From an uncultured Opitutaceae bacterium (GTDB lineage Bacteria > Verrucomicrobiota > Verrucomicrobiia > Opitutales > Opitutaceae): DNA of 64,000 bases. The translations under genes and the position numbers were made by a program. Numbering within the stretch: position 1 is the first letter of the stretch; each line of letters begins with the position of its first letter. Positions 11,996-20,001 of this stretch are shown piece by piece. The DNA is taken from contig CAIYUN010000003.1 in assembly GCA_903929355.1 (NCBI GenBank), forward strand, positions 62,001 to 126,000. Reading direction: 5' to 3'. Below the pieces are notes generated by a model that was given only the letters and a program-made list of their open reading frames with translations, was not told the DNA's origin and ran no database searches.

Positions 11996-12904
11996 ATGAC
12001 CCATGTCCTCCATGTCCTCACCGGGCCGACCGCCGTCGGCAAGACCGCCCTGGCGCTGGACTGGGCCGAGGCGCATGGCGCGGAAATCGTGTCGTGCGAC
12101 TCGCTGCTGTTCTACCGAGGCATGGACCTCGGCACCGCGAAACCGACCCTCGCCGAACGCGCGCGGGTGCACCACCATCTCATCGACGTGTGCGATTTAA
12201 CCGACCGGATGAATGTAACGTATTATGTTACAAAAGCTCGGTCGGCGGTGGAGGAGATCGCGGCGCGCGGGCGCGCGGTGCTGGTGGTGGGAGGGAGCGG
12301 GTTTTACCTGAAAAGCTTCTTCGCCCCGGTGGCGGACGAGGTGGCGGTGCCGGCGGCGTCGCGGGCAGAGATCGCAGGAAAATTGAAACGCGACGGGCTC
12401 CCGGCGCTGGTGGACGAGTTGCACCGGCTCAACCCGGGCGGACTCGGCGCGTTGGACGTGGCGAATCCGCGCCGGGTGACCCGCGCCCTGGAGCGCTGCC
12501 GGGCATCGGGCAGGACCCTCGCGGAGCTGGCGGCGGATTTTGCGCGGCTGCCGGCACCACTCGCAGGCTGGGAGGTGCGGTGCACCCAACTCGACCGGAC
12601 GCCGGCCGAGCTGGATGTACGTATAGTTACGAGGGTGGAGGCCATGCTGGGTGAAGGACTGGTGGACGAGGTATGGCGGCTGCGCGCGATCGGGTTGGAG
12701 CAGAATCCCAGTGCGGCGCAGGCCATCGGTTACCGTGAGACCATGGCGATGCTCGACGGCAAGCTGGCCGCAACCGACCTCGCGGCCGAGATAGTCAAAA
12801 ACACCCGGGCCTTGGCAAAAAAGCAGCGAACTTGGTTTCGCACCCAACTGCCGCCACACCGAATCGTGGACGCGGCAGTGGCGGACGTGGCGGGGTTGTT
12901 TTGA
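11996..12904 (+). CDS. miaA: tRNA dimethylallyltransferase
   Basis: This 302-residue enzyme transfers the dimethylallyl group to A37 of tRNAs that read UNN codons. It has the P-loop GPTAVGKT at residues 10-17, SCDSLLFYRGMDLGTAKPT, HHLIDV, LVVGGSGFYLK and the C-terminal QAIGYRE segment with KNTRALAKKQRTWFR. All are diagnostic for MiaA. The ATG at 11996 (MTHVLHVLTG) is the conventional start; the longer upstream frame is not conserved in type. A short conserved-looking minus-strand gene follows convergently. Confidence 0.96.
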   Translation: MTHVLHVLTGPTAVGKTALALDWAEAHGAEIVSCDSLLFYRGMDLGTAKPTLAERARVHHHLIDVCDLTDRMNVTYYVTKARSAVEEIAARGRAVLVVGGSGFYLKSFFAPVADEVAVPAASRAEIAGKLKRDGLPALVDELHRLNPGGLGALDVANPRRVTRALERCRASGRTLAELAADFARLPAPLAGWEVRCTQLDRTPAELDVRIVTRVEAMLGEGLVDEVWRLRAIGLEQNPSAAQAIGYRETMAMLDGKLAATDLAAEIVKNTRALAKKQRTWFRTQLPPHRIVDAAVADVAGLF

Positions 12905-12930
12905 GCCGTCTCAACAGCAGAACCGGACCT

Positions 12931-13182
12931 TCACCTGGCACGGGCGCGCGATTTTTCTATCTCGGCGTACTGCTTGGGCGAGAGCAGCCGGCGGGGGACG
13001 CGGCGCGCGGCCTCGCCGAGCAGTTTCTCCCAGTCGGCATCGGTCGGGGGACCGTAGGCTTCCCACGAAGTGTGGTGGCCGAACTTGCGCGTCCAGACGA
13101 CGTTGCCGCCGTGGATGCGGACGAGGATTTGGTGTTTACCCCGCTCCGGGTCCGTGGCCCACCAGCCGAATTCCATGCTCAT
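12931..13182 (-). CDS. Small hypothetical protein
   Basis: This 83-residue protein with no family that I recognise is rich in aromatic and basic residues. It includes MEFGWWATDPERGKHQILVR, NVVWTRKFGHHTSWEAYGPP and a C-terminal basic helix with LSPKQYAEIEKSRARAR. Its ATG overlaps the stop of the upstream metallophosphoesterase as ATGA, so the two are probably translationally coupled. A second ATG two codons in is equally possible. The compact, non-repetitive composition supports a real gene, probably cytoplasmic. Confidence 0.65.
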   Translation of the reverse strand: MSMEFGWWATDPERGKHQILVRIHGGNVVWTRKFGHHTSWEAYGPPTDADWEKLLGEAARRVPRRLLSPKQYAEIEKSRARAR

Positions 13183-14018
13183 GTGGTCGCCATCATGGCA
13201 GGTGCCACCAAAGGGGCGAGCGCAAAGTCTGCGACCACCCGGCCGGGATGAAACGCACCCCCGAGACCTTCAATTTTCCGGACCTGCACATGCCCGCCGG
13301 CCAGATCCACGAGGAGCGCACCCAGCGGCGGGCAAAACGCGCCGGTGTTGACGACCGTGCGGCCAACCCGCCGCCACACCCCGGGGAAGTGGACATGCCC
13401 GATGACCACGACCTGCGCCGCCGGCCGCTGGGCGGCGGCGAGGCGGGCGGCACGGCCGGGCGCGACCGCCCAGGTGTGCAGCATGGCCAGGGCCCGTTGC
13501 GGGGGAAAAAGATCCCGCGCCAGGCGGGCCGCGCGCTGGGGCGAGGAATGCAGCTCGGGCAGCTGCTCGCAGGGCAGACCGAGGCACGCTTCGCGGATCA
13601 TCAAGAGTCGAGTCGGGAGGTTGACCCAATCCTCCGGCGCATGCCGCTGCCGGATCGGGACGAGCCGGCGGATGAGTTCCTCGCGGAGGTGGCACCACGG
13701 CGCGATGGAGTCGAACAAGACATCCCCATGGGTGACCCAGACGCGCCCATCCTCCAGCGCCAGCTCGTGGGTGGTGGAGATGTCGGGGTCGTGGTTGCCG
13801 GTGACAAAGACGACTGGTCTCCCCCACCCCGCGAAATAAGCCCGCAGCGCCGCAATCTGCTCGGGGACGGCTCCCGCCTGAGTGTGGCAGCAATCTCCGT
13901 TCAGCACGAGGGTGTCCACCCCTTCCAACAAAGGGTTCAGCGCGGATAGGTCGCGGAGCCGGCTACGCTCGTCGCCATAGTGCAGATCGGAAAGGATGCG
14001 GGTGAGAGGTGCGGCCAC
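13179..14018 (-). CDS. Calcineurin-like metallophosphoesterase
   Basis: About 279 residues with the full dinuclear metallophosphoesterase motif set: ILSDLHYGD (D-x-H), LVLNGDCCH (GD), VFVTGNHDPD (GNHD), WVTHGD and VVVIGHVHFPGVW (GHxH). The fold is clear but the substrate is not. It resembles UDP-2,3-diacylglucosamine hydrolase-like and general phosphodiesterase members. The open frame begins at a TTG (14054); GTG at 14018, about six residues before the first motif, is preferred, with uncertainty. It overlaps the next gene by ATGA. Confidence 0.85.
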   Translation of the reverse strand: MAAPLTRILSDLHYGDERSRLRDLSALNPLLEGVDTLVLNGDCCHTQAGAVPEQIAALRAYFAGWGRPVVFVTGNHDPDISTTHELALEDGRVWVTHGDVLFDSIAPWCHLREELIRRLVPIRQRHAPEDWVNLPTRLLMIREACLGLPCEQLPELHSSPQRAARLARDLFPPQRALAMLHTWAVAPGRAARLAAAQRPAAQVVVIGHVHFPGVWRRVGRTVVNTGAFCPPLGALLVDLAGGHVQVRKIEGLGGAFHPGRVVADFALAPLVAPAMMATT

Positions 14019-14151
14019 GGCGGCCAAGGCAAGCGGACCGCCCGTCGGCGGCAAGGTTTTCCCAATATTTGCGTGGAAGGGGTGCCCTCACCCCGCATGC
14101 GACCTGCGTTCCGCGCTTGTCAGCCACCTTGGCGCACAGTGGAATCGGCCC

Positions 14152-14652
14152 ATGGCACTCATCGGTCCGCTTTCCACCATCCGCGTCCAACTCGCCGCCA
14201 CCCCCGGCCTGCAAATCGCCCTCGACTATGTCGGGGAGTGCTTCCGCGAAGGCGGCTCGCCGCGCGCGCGGCTGCTCGCCGCCGCCACCGGCCACAATGC
14301 CCGGGTGGAGCTAGGGAGCGGAGTGTTCGCCCTGGAACAGGTTTACCTCACCAAGCCCCGGGCCCAGGGCCGCTGGGAAACCCATGTCTCGTATATTGAC
14401 GTGCAGGCGATCATTGCCGGCGAGGAGTTCATGGAGACTGCCGACCGCGCCCGGCTCATCCTGCACGAGGATCTCACGCCCGGGAAGGACCTGGTGTTTT
14501 ACCTGCCGTTTGAACAGGGCAGCGTGCTGCGCCTCGCGGCGGGCGGGATCGCAGTCTATTTTCCCGCCGACGGCCACATGGGTTCCCTCGCCATCGGTGC
14601 GCCGGGCCTCGTGCGCAAGACCGTGGTGAAGGTGCCCGTGAGTCCTTCGTAG
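14152..14652 (+). CDS. YhcH/YjgK/YiaL family protein
   Basis: This 166-residue protein matches the DUF386 cupin-like family, represented by YhcH of the sialic-acid operon. It shows the expected ETHVSYIDVQAIIAGEEFM, DLVFYLPFEQGS and AVYFPADGHMGS stretches and a C-terminal KTVVKVPV strand. Family members are linked to sugar-acid metabolism, possibly as anomerases or isomerases, but the activity here is not known. The conserved His/Glu metal-site residues are present (ETH, DGH). The ATG at 14152 was chosen because homologues begin at M-x-x-x-x-L. rlmJ follows 23 bp downstream. Confidence 0.85.
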   Translation: MALIGPLSTIRVQLAATPGLQIALDYVGECFREGGSPRARLLAAATGHNARVELGSGVFALEQVYLTKPRAQGRWETHVSYIDVQAIIAGEEFMETADRARLILHEDLTPGKDLVFYLPFEQGSVLRLAAGGIAVYFPADGHMGSLAIGAPGLVRKTVVKVPVSPS

Positions 14653-14675
14653 CCCTGGCGCAGGAAGATCGGCCC

Positions 14676-15548
14676 GTGAATTACCGGCATCAGTTTCACG
14701 CGGGCAACTTTGCCGACGTGTTCAAGCACACTGTGCTGGTGCGGCTGGTGCGGGCGTTGCAACGGAAACCCGTAGGGCTGCTCCTGCTCGACACTCATGC
14801 CGGACGCGGCACCTACGACCTCGCGGCGGCGGCGCAGGGGGACTCGCGGGCGCGCACGCCTGAGTGGCCGGAGGGTCTGGGCCGACTGAGCGGGCGCGAC
14901 GACCTGCCGGCCGCCGTGGCAGAATACTTAGAATTGGTGAGGGCGTTTGACCGACGGAGGGGCAACGCGGACCCCACGCCCCGCCATTATCCGGGCTCAC
15001 CCTGGCTGCTGCACGCGGTGGCGCGGCCCCAGGACCGACTGGCGGCGTGTGAGCTGCAGCCCGACGAATTCGCGGCGCTGCGGGCCGAGTTTGCCTACGA
15101 ACGTCGGACGACGGTGCAGCTGCTCGATGGCTACACGGCCTTGCGCGCGATGCTGCCGCCGCCGGAAAAAAGGGCGCTGGTGCTGATTGACCCGCCTTTT
15201 GAGTCGCAGGATGAGTTTGCTCTCATCGCCAATGGGCTCAAGGAAGGCTTGCGGCGCCTGCCGGGCGGGACCTTTGCCGTGTGGTTTCCATTGACGGAGC
15301 GGGCGGGCGTCGCGGAGTTCGACCGCGAGGGCGGTCTGCGCCACACCGTGGCATTGCCACCGACGCTCGTGGTTCACCTGATGGTCAATGCGGAGACTTC
15401 GAAGTTAAAGGGTTGCGGGCTGCTCATCGTGAACCCGCCCTGGCAGTTCGACCAAGAACTGGCGCCGCTGGCTGACTGGCTGGCGGACGCCCTGGCCCAA
15501 GCACCCGGTGGCGGGATGGAACTGCGCTGGCTCGTGCCGGAGACCTGA
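14676..15548 (+). CDS. rlmJ: 23S rRNA (adenine(2030)-N6)-methyltransferase
   Basis: This 290-residue S-adenosylmethionine-dependent N6-adenine methyltransferase methylates A2030 of 23S rRNA. The hallmark N-terminus MNYRHQFHAGNFADVFKH is complete, with the SAM motif LLDTHAGRGTYDL and catalytic motif IV LIDPPFE. The start codon is GTG at 14676, preceded by an AGGA about ten bases upstream. It is transcribed after the YhcH-type gene. Confidence 0.95.
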   Translation: MNYRHQFHAGNFADVFKHTVLVRLVRALQRKPVGLLLLDTHAGRGTYDLAAAAQGDSRARTPEWPEGLGRLSGRDDLPAAVAEYLELVRAFDRRRGNADPTPRHYPGSPWLLHAVARPQDRLAACELQPDEFAALRAEFAYERRTTVQLLDGYTALRAMLPPPEKRALVLIDPPFESQDEFALIANGLKEGLRRLPGGTFAVWFPLTERAGVAEFDREGGLRHTVALPPTLVVHLMVNAETSKLKGCGLLIVNPPWQFDQELAPLADWLADALAQAPGGGMELRWLVPET

Positions 15549-15617
15549 GCCCAATCAAGTCGGGTCTTATTGCCGGCGGCGGCGCGGGAGTTGCAACGCT
15601 CCGCGCCGCCGCCCCGT

Positions 15618-16037
15618 CTACGCCACACGGGTTAACAGCTCGCGCCCGCACCCGGCGGATGCGACCGCCGGGCGCTCGGGCAGCGTGAGCGTGAGCACGC
15701 CGTCGTGGAGTTCCGCACGCACCGCCTCGTAGTCATAGGCATGGCCGAGGCGGAGGCGCAGTTGGTAGTCGCGCTGGGTGCGCTCCAGATTGAGCGCGGT
15801 CCAGTTGGCGCGGACAAAGCGGGTTTTCCGGGCGGTGACTATGAGGTCCGGCTCGTGGGCGGTAATCTCAATCCCGGCGGAGTCCACCCCGGGCACATAG
15901 ACTACCACCCGCAACTTACCGGCCTGCGCCTGGCAGTCAAAGTGAGGACTGCGAAAGGCGGCCGGGGCGGAGGGATCCGGGACGGCGCGACGGGAAGGGC
16001 GGCGGGCGGGATTCGGGCGGGTGATGAGCGTGTGCAT
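15618..16037 (-). CDS. Small heat-shock protein, Hsp20 / alpha-crystallin family
   Basis: This 139-residue ATP-independent holdase chaperone has an Arg/Pro-rich N-terminal arm of about 35 residues, then an alpha-crystallin domain. The domain contains VVVYVPGVDSAGIEITAHEP, a central strand with FVRANWTALNLERTQRDYQL, and the terminal DGVLTLTLPERP, the classical G-V-L-T/L strand. The ATG at 16037 gives the normal length. A terminator-like hairpin (16085-16125) stands just upstream on the same strand, which suggests either isolation from the preceding small ORF or attenuation of this gene. Confidence 0.87.
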   Translation of the reverse strand: MHTLITRPNPARRPSRRAVPDPSAPAAFRSPHFDCQAQAGKLRVVVYVPGVDSAGIEITAHEPDLIVTARKTRFVRANWTALNLERTQRDYQLRLRLGHAYDYEAVRAELHDGVLTLTLPERPAVASAGCGRELLTRVA

Positions 16038-16084
16038 GGCGGGAGAGGGAAAGCGTTGAAAAGATTGAAGGGTTGAGATTGAAA

Positions 16085-16125
16085 TAAAAAACGCAGCCAC
16101 GGGGCTGTGGGGCCACGGGCTGCGT
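16085..16125 (-). terminator. Intrinsic terminator between a small ORF and hsp20
   Basis: On the minus strand a perfect 8-bp stem (ACGCAGCC / GGCTGCGT, loop with an additional inner stem) runs directly into TTTTTTATTT. It lies 20 bp after the small ORF stop and about 50 bp before the hsp20 start. It is the best rho-independent terminator in the window. Confidence 0.8.
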
Positions 16126-16146
16126 CAGGTTCGAAAAAGTATCCGT

Positions 16147-16293
16147 TTAGGCGGAGACTCTGGCCTGAGCGACCGGGGCAGGACAAGGTTTGGCCCACTG
16201 CTGTCGGACCGCGACCAGTACCGGCCCGACGCCAACCGCCGCAGCGGCAGCGAGGTGGGCAGGGAGGCGGTGGGATTCGTGGGTCGTGCTCAT
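16147..16293 (-). CDS. Possible small protein (48 aa) upstream of hsp20
   Basis: The ATG at 16293 opens a 48-codon frame: MSTTHESHRLPAHLAAAAAV, a hydrophobic GVGPVLVAV core, then QQWAKPCPAPVAQARVSA. The middle could form a short membrane helix. The evidence for reality is positional: it ends 20 bp before a strong intrinsic terminator on the same strand and fills a 400-bp gap that otherwise holds nothing. No Shine-Dalgarno site is seen. It could instead be a leader peptide or an untranslated small RNA. Confidence 0.4.
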   Translation of the reverse strand: MSTTHESHRLPAHLAAAAAVGVGPVLVAVRQQWAKPCPAPVAQARVSA

Positions 16294-16315
16294 GGCGTGA
16301 TGCTACCCGTGCAAA

Positions 16316-16331
16316 TGCATACCGCGTGCCA
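16316..16331 (-). promoter_or_regulatory. Sigma-54-like element upstream of the small ORF
   Basis: The minus strand reads TGGCACG-CGGT-ATGCA. It agrees with the -24/-12 consensus TGGCACG-N4-TTGCA except for one base in the -12 box. The predicted start would be about 12 nt before the small ORF ATG. A single mismatch in a 16-bp motif is suggestive only. Confidence 0.35.
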
Positions 16332-16440
16332 AGCGGGAAAACTTTAAGGAATCGGCCTGGATAAACTCTGCGTTGGGCGCCAAGGCCCCGGCATGGCGCC
16401 TCCATCCCGGCCAGAGGTTGCGGTGCGGCCTTTTTTCCCC

Positions 16441-16830
16441 ATGCTGACGCAGATCATGGCCGTGCTAAACGACTCCACCACCACGCTCGCCGAACTCAAG
16501 GCCCGGGTGCTCGCCTTTGCCCGCGAGCGCGACTGGGAGCAGTTTCACTCGCCGAAAAACCTGAGCATGGCGCTCGCCGCCGAGGCGGCGGAACTGATGG
16601 AGCATTTCCTCTGGACCACGCCCAAGGCCTCGCGGAGCGTGGCGCAGGACGAGGCGAAGCGCCGCAAGATTGCCGAGGAACTGGCTGACGTGGTGATCTA
16701 CGCGATGGAATTCGCGAATGTGACCGGGCTGGACATGGCCGCCGCGATTGAGGCGAAGATGGCCGCCAACGCGCAGAAATATCCGGTCGATAAGTCCCGC
16801 GGGCGGGCGGACAAATACACCGAGCTTTGA
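16441..16830 (+). CDS. MazG-like nucleotide pyrophosphohydrolase (RS21-C6/dCTPase type)
   Basis: This 129-residue all-alpha NTP pyrophosphohydrolase has SPKNLSMALAAEAAELMEHF (the ExxE of the metal site) and IAEELADVVIYAMEFAN (the second E-x-x-D), followed by a basic KYPVDKSRGRADKYTEL tail. That arrangement is typical of the single-domain house-cleaning enzymes that hydrolyse non-canonical (d)NTPs to monophosphates. ATGs at 16441 and 16456 are both possible; no ribosome-binding site distinguishes them. No operon partner. Confidence 0.88.
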   Translation: MLTQIMAVLNDSTTTLAELKARVLAFARERDWEQFHSPKNLSMALAAEAAELMEHFLWTTPKASRSVAQDEAKRRKIAEELADVVIYAMEFANVTGLDMAAAIEAKMAANAQKYPVDKSRGRADKYTEL

Positions 16831-16961
16831 CGGGGTGTCGCCCAGGCCGAACGCCGGCTGCCGCCGGCCAAACCTCGGCACTTTTCTAGTCCGCATCACG
16901 AATGCCGGCCAACCCAGGCGGTGACACATTTTGCAATGCCACCATCACGGTAGGGGCGACT

Positions 16962-16989
16962 CTCCGAGCCGTCCGCGGACGGCTCGGAG
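16962..16989. repeat. 28-bp perfect palindrome
   Basis: CTCCGAGCCGTCCG is followed immediately by its exact reverse complement. It lies in the 320-bp gap between the MazG-like gene and the secreted-protein gene, with no T-tract on either side. The rest of that gap shows no gene that I can support. Confidence 0.85.
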
Positions 16990-17150
16990 TGGCAGCCCGA
17001 CCCAAAGATGGCAAATGCGTCACCACTGCACACAAGCGGGGTTGCAAATAAATCGGCAGGAGATAACCATTGACCAATCCCGGTTTTCCCAAGCCCATAT
17101 TTCGGCTGGCCGCCTTCCCCGACATGAGTCAAAAAGACCCTCCCCCATCC

Positions 17151-17591
17151 ATGAAATCCATCCCCCTCCTTCTCACCTTGTCCGTGTTGGCCTTCGCCGT
17201 CGCTCCCCTGCCCTCGCTCCGGGCCGATGATACATCCAACCGGCGCGACTATAAAAGTCCCGACGGCGGAATGATTCTCTTCGGTGGCACCGGAGACAAT
17301 GGCAGCCCGGCGGGAACTGCGGTCGCCCCCGGTGCCGGTGGCCAGACCACTAGCCCAGCCGGGGTTGCAACGGCTGGTTCGGCCGGAGGCTCCAGCTCCG
17401 CTGTCGCCAGCACGCCGCCGGTGCCCGCGGTCCCGGCCACACCACCACCGCCACCGCCGCAGCGGTCGAGCAATCGCCGCTCCTTCAACGATCCGAATGG
17501 GGGCGTTTCCATCTGGCTCCCAAATTTGCTTAACGGTCCCAAGGTACCGGAAGGGCCGCCGCAACCCGGCAATCGGCGGAATTACCCCTGA
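17151..17591 (+). CDS. Secreted hypothetical protein with repeated NRR motifs
   Basis: This 146-residue protein starts with a clear signal peptide (MKSIPLLLTLSVLAFAVAPL, cleavage probably after RAD). The mature part is low in complexity (Gly, Ala, Pro, Ser). Three times it repeats a motif: SNRRDYKSPDGGM, SNRRSFNDPNGGV and the terminal GNRRNYP. The spacing suggests two copies of an about 20-residue unit separated by a Pro-rich linker (PATPPPPPPQ). Nothing identifies a function; it is likely periplasmic or surface-exposed. Confidence 0.6.
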   Translation: MKSIPLLLTLSVLAFAVAPLPSLRADDTSNRRDYKSPDGGMILFGGTGDNGSPAGTAVAPGAGGQTTSPAGVATAGSAGGSSSAVASTPPVPAVPATPPPPPPQRSSNRRSFNDPNGGVSIWLPNLLNGPKVPEGPPQPGNRRNYP

Positions 17592-17608
17592 AGAAAAAAA
17601 GGAGGGGG

Positions 17609-17851
17609 CTAGTTGGCCGCGCAGCAGCCACATTGCGCGCCGCAGCAGTGGGACGAGGCGGAGGGCGACAGGTTGGGTTTTCGGTCGCCCACCCCCATCA
17701 GGCCATATCCGCCGGTGATGATGCGTCGGATGGGCATTCCCGTTTCGGGATGCCGGGTGAGCGGCGCGTCGCCCATGGACTGCCGCAGCTCGATACGCTC
17801 CGGCGGAACTCCGGGAATCAAGGGGATGGTCTCGTACACGTAGGTCGTCAC
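17609..17851 (-). CDS. FmdB-like small protein with Cys-rich C-terminus
   Basis: This 80-residue protein begins TTYVYETIP, which resembles the MPxYEY start of FmdB-family zinc-ribbon regulators, and contains GMPIRRIITGGYGLMG, the conserved VRRVISGG-like strand. The two CxxC pairs normally found in the middle are absent. Instead the tail ends in CCGAQCGCCAAN. The GTG at 17851 is the start. It is probably a derived member of the family; metal binding by the tail is inference. Confidence 0.65.
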   Translation of the reverse strand: MTTYVYETIPLIPGVPPERIELRQSMGDAPLTRHPETGMPIRRIITGGYGLMGVGDRKPNLSPSASSHCCGAQCGCCAAN

Positions 17852-17864
17852 GGCTCGGGGCAGG

Positions 17865-18365
17865 TCAGTGGAATGGCACTGACCAAGAGAGCATCAACAC
17901 CTCGGTGCCGGGATTGTAACTGGCAAGATGGGCGTTGGAAATGTGACCAAAACGGAGATTGAAGACCTGACCGCTGGTGCGGACGTAACCGGCCTCGGCA
18001 AAAGAATAAAACTCCAAGGATTCACCAAGAAATTTGCCATTGCCCGCCCGATAATCCGTCGGGGCGAATCCGACAGACATCCTCCAGCCCGAGTCCATCG
18101 GGAGTGTGTAAATCACTCCGGCCGAGAGAAACCATGTTCCACGCTCCGCGAAAGCCGCACCCAGCCAAGGTCGGATATTCCATTTGAACGACGAAAATCG
18201 CCAGTCGGCGGAAGCCAGCCACTGTTTTTCGCCACGGTCAATGCTCAGGAGACCGGCCCCCGCCACCAACTCGGGACCAGGCGGCGCCATCCCGGTCTGA
18301 GCACTGGCGCGTTGATTGATAAAAAACGGAAGGAGAAAAATCAGGATCCGACAGGGAATTTTCAT
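17865..18365 (-). CDS. pagL: Lipid A 3-O-deacylase, PagL family
   Basis: This 166-residue outer-membrane enzyme removes the 3-O acyl chain of lipid A. A signal peptide (MKIPCRILIFLLPFFINQ, cleavage after ASA) precedes alternating amphipathic strands expected for an 8-stranded barrel. The catalytic signature RFGHISNAHLASYNPGTE carries the His-Ser pair and the Asn-Pro-Gly of PagL. It ends with an aromatic strand, MLSWSVPFH. It lies 13 bp upstream of the FmdB-like gene on the same strand. Confidence 0.85.
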   Translation of the reverse strand: MKIPCRILIFLLPFFINQRASAQTGMAPPGPELVAGAGLLSIDRGEKQWLASADWRFSSFKWNIRPWLGAAFAERGTWFLSAGVIYTLPMDSGWRMSVGFAPTDYRAGNGKFLGESLEFYSFAEAGYVRTSGQVFNLRFGHISNAHLASYNPGTEVLMLSWSVPFH

Positions 18366-18445
18366 GGGCAGGGAAACACGGCTGGAAAAAGCGGGGGCCG
18401 GAGGGCATCAAGCTGTTGTTGTTGGAACCCACCCCAGGACGGCGC

Positions 18446-19024
18446 CTACGGCTGCCCCAGCTGGGGTGGCAGCGCCGCGAGACGATCGGTCAGTGCAACC
18501 TCCCGTTCGAGCAGGACGGCCTCGCGAGCGACCAACGCGGCGCGATCCTCGGTGAACGCGGCGGCCTGCAGCTCCAGCTCTGCCTTAAGGCGGCCGAGGG
18601 CGACTTGCTCCTCAGGTGACAGCACCGGTCGCCCGGCGGCCGTCCGACGGCCGGCTTCAAGCAATTGCTCCCGTGCCTGCAACAAGGCCTCGCTCTCTGC
18701 CAGCTCGCGTTCACGTTCGGCGAGGCGCAGCTCCATCTCGGCCAAGGCGCGCTCGCGACCGGCCAGCTGGGCCTCCAAGTGTTGCAGTGAGCGCTCTAGA
18801 TCGGAGGTTTGGACGGGACTAAGGGGGGAACCCGCGCCCCACGGTACGCGGGTGGCTGCGACCACCTGCGCGATTTGCTGCCGGGCGGCCGCAGAGGCGG
18901 CCTCCAGTGCAAAGGGGGGGCGGGTGACGACAATGGGCCGGCGGCGCGCCAGGACCAACGCCGGGCCGGGCGGCTTGGGCGGGGGGGCTTTGACACCAGG
19001 AGGCGGGAACGCGGGATCAGGCAT
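18446..19024 (-). CDS. Hypothetical coiled-coil protein downstream of fliR
   Basis: This 192-residue protein has a Pro-rich N-terminus (PDPAFPPPGVKAPPPKPPGP), a short central segment, then a long heptad-like coiled coil rich in Leu, Glu, Arg and Ala (about residues 80-190; DLERSLQHLEAQLAGRERAL onward). No signal peptide is seen. The frame remains open far upstream through fliR antiframe sequence, but the ATG at 19024 gives a sensible protein. It may be the last gene of the flagellar transcription unit, 200 bp past fliR, or a separate gene. Confidence 0.6.
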   Translation of the reverse strand: MPDPAFPPPGVKAPPPKPPGPALVLARRRPIVVTRPPFALEAASAAARQQIAQVVAATRVPWGAGSPLSPVQTSDLERSLQHLEAQLAGRERALAEMELRLAERERELAESEALLQAREQLLEAGRRTAAGRPVLSPEEQVALGRLKAELELQAAAFTEDRAALVAREAVLLEREVALTDRLAALPPQLGQP

Positions 19025-19193
19025 GGAAGGAAGGACTGATGACTGCTTGACCGGGAGACTTATGGCAGAAGTAGGAAAGGTGCAAGCAGCGGCTTTGATC
19101 GGCGGCGCGCTCATTTGGCCAGGCGGTGGGTTGCGACCTTGCCTCGCAGGTGCCCAACAGGCGCGCACCCACCCCGACAAAGGCAAACTGCCT

Positions 19194-19211
19194 CCCCGAT
19201 TGCTCTCGGGG
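19194..19211 (-). terminator. Hairpin just past fliR
   Basis: CCCCGA-GAGCAA-TCGGGG on the minus strand begins 13 bp after the fliR stop. It is followed by a second small hairpin (AGGCA-GTT-TGCCT) and a short TTT. This may partly terminate the flagellar operon; the T-run is too weak to be sure. Confidence 0.35.
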
Positions 19212-19224
19212 GGCGGGCCGGCCA

Positions 19225-19986
19225 TCAGGACCGGTGGCGCACCAGTTGCAACATCTGCCAAGGGAGCTGGTTGAAGGCTCCGCTCAAATACCGCGCGATC
19301 AAGCCGCCGGCGCCCGCCAGCAGGAGGAGGCCGAACATCACTCGCATCGCATAACTCACGATGAAGACATTCATCTTGGGCACCGCCCGGCCCAGGATGG
19401 AAAAACCCAGCGTGACGACAAAATTCAGTGCGATGAAGGGGGCGGCCATGCGCACCGCCAATTCCAACAGCCGAGCCACCGCTGTAATCAGGGTGCTGCC
19501 GGCGGCCGGGCTGAAACCACCGGCCCCCGCCGGTGCCAGCACAAAGCTGCGCGCAAATGCGGCCAGCACACTTTCCTGCGCATGGAGCAAAAAAAACATA
19601 AGCGCGCCAAAGAGTCCGACAAAAGCCGGCAAGGGTTCCTGCGCCGGTACCGGCGCGTTGAAGCCGGGGGCGGCCGACAGCCCGATTTCCCCCGCGATCA
19701 GTCGGCCCATCAGCTCGGCCACCGACAGCACGGAACGCACCACAAAGCCCATGGCGAGCCCGAGCAACAGCTCGTGTCCGGCGGCCAACGCCAAGGCGGC
19801 CCAGCCGACCGCCAGCGCGGCGGAGCCCGGCGGGGCCGACGAAGCCACGAGCCCGCCGAGGATCAAGGCCAGCGCAGCCCTGATCGTGGGTGGGATCCCG
19901 TTGCCTCCGAGCGACGGCAACGCCAGCAACAGACCAAACGCCCGGAGGGAACCCAGTACGGTGGCAAAGAGAATATCCGCGGGCAT
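19225..19986 (-). CDS. fliR: Flagellar export gate protein FliR
   Basis: This 253-residue inner-membrane protein of the flagellar type III export gate forms the FliPQR complex at the centre of the MS ring. It has about six hydrophobic segments, beginning with LFATVLGSLRAFGLLLALPS, and the conserved GLAMGFVVRSVLSVAELMGR and GLSAAPGFNAP stretches. It lies 15 bp after fliQ and is the last clear flagellar gene of the operon. flhB, which usually follows or fuses with fliR, is not present here. Confidence 0.93.
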   Translation of the reverse strand: MPADILFATVLGSLRAFGLLLALPSLGGNGIPPTIRAALALILGGLVASSAPPGSAALAVGWAALALAAGHELLLGLAMGFVVRSVLSVAELMGRLIAGEIGLSAAPGFNAPVPAQEPLPAFVGLFGALMFFLLHAQESVLAAFARSFVLAPAGAGGFSPAAGSTLITAVARLLELAVRMAAPFIALNFVVTLGFSILGRAVPKMNVFIVSYAMRVMFGLLLLAGAGGLIARYLSGAFNQLPWQMLQLVRHRS

Positions 19987-20001
19987 AACGGCCTCCCGGC
20001 A

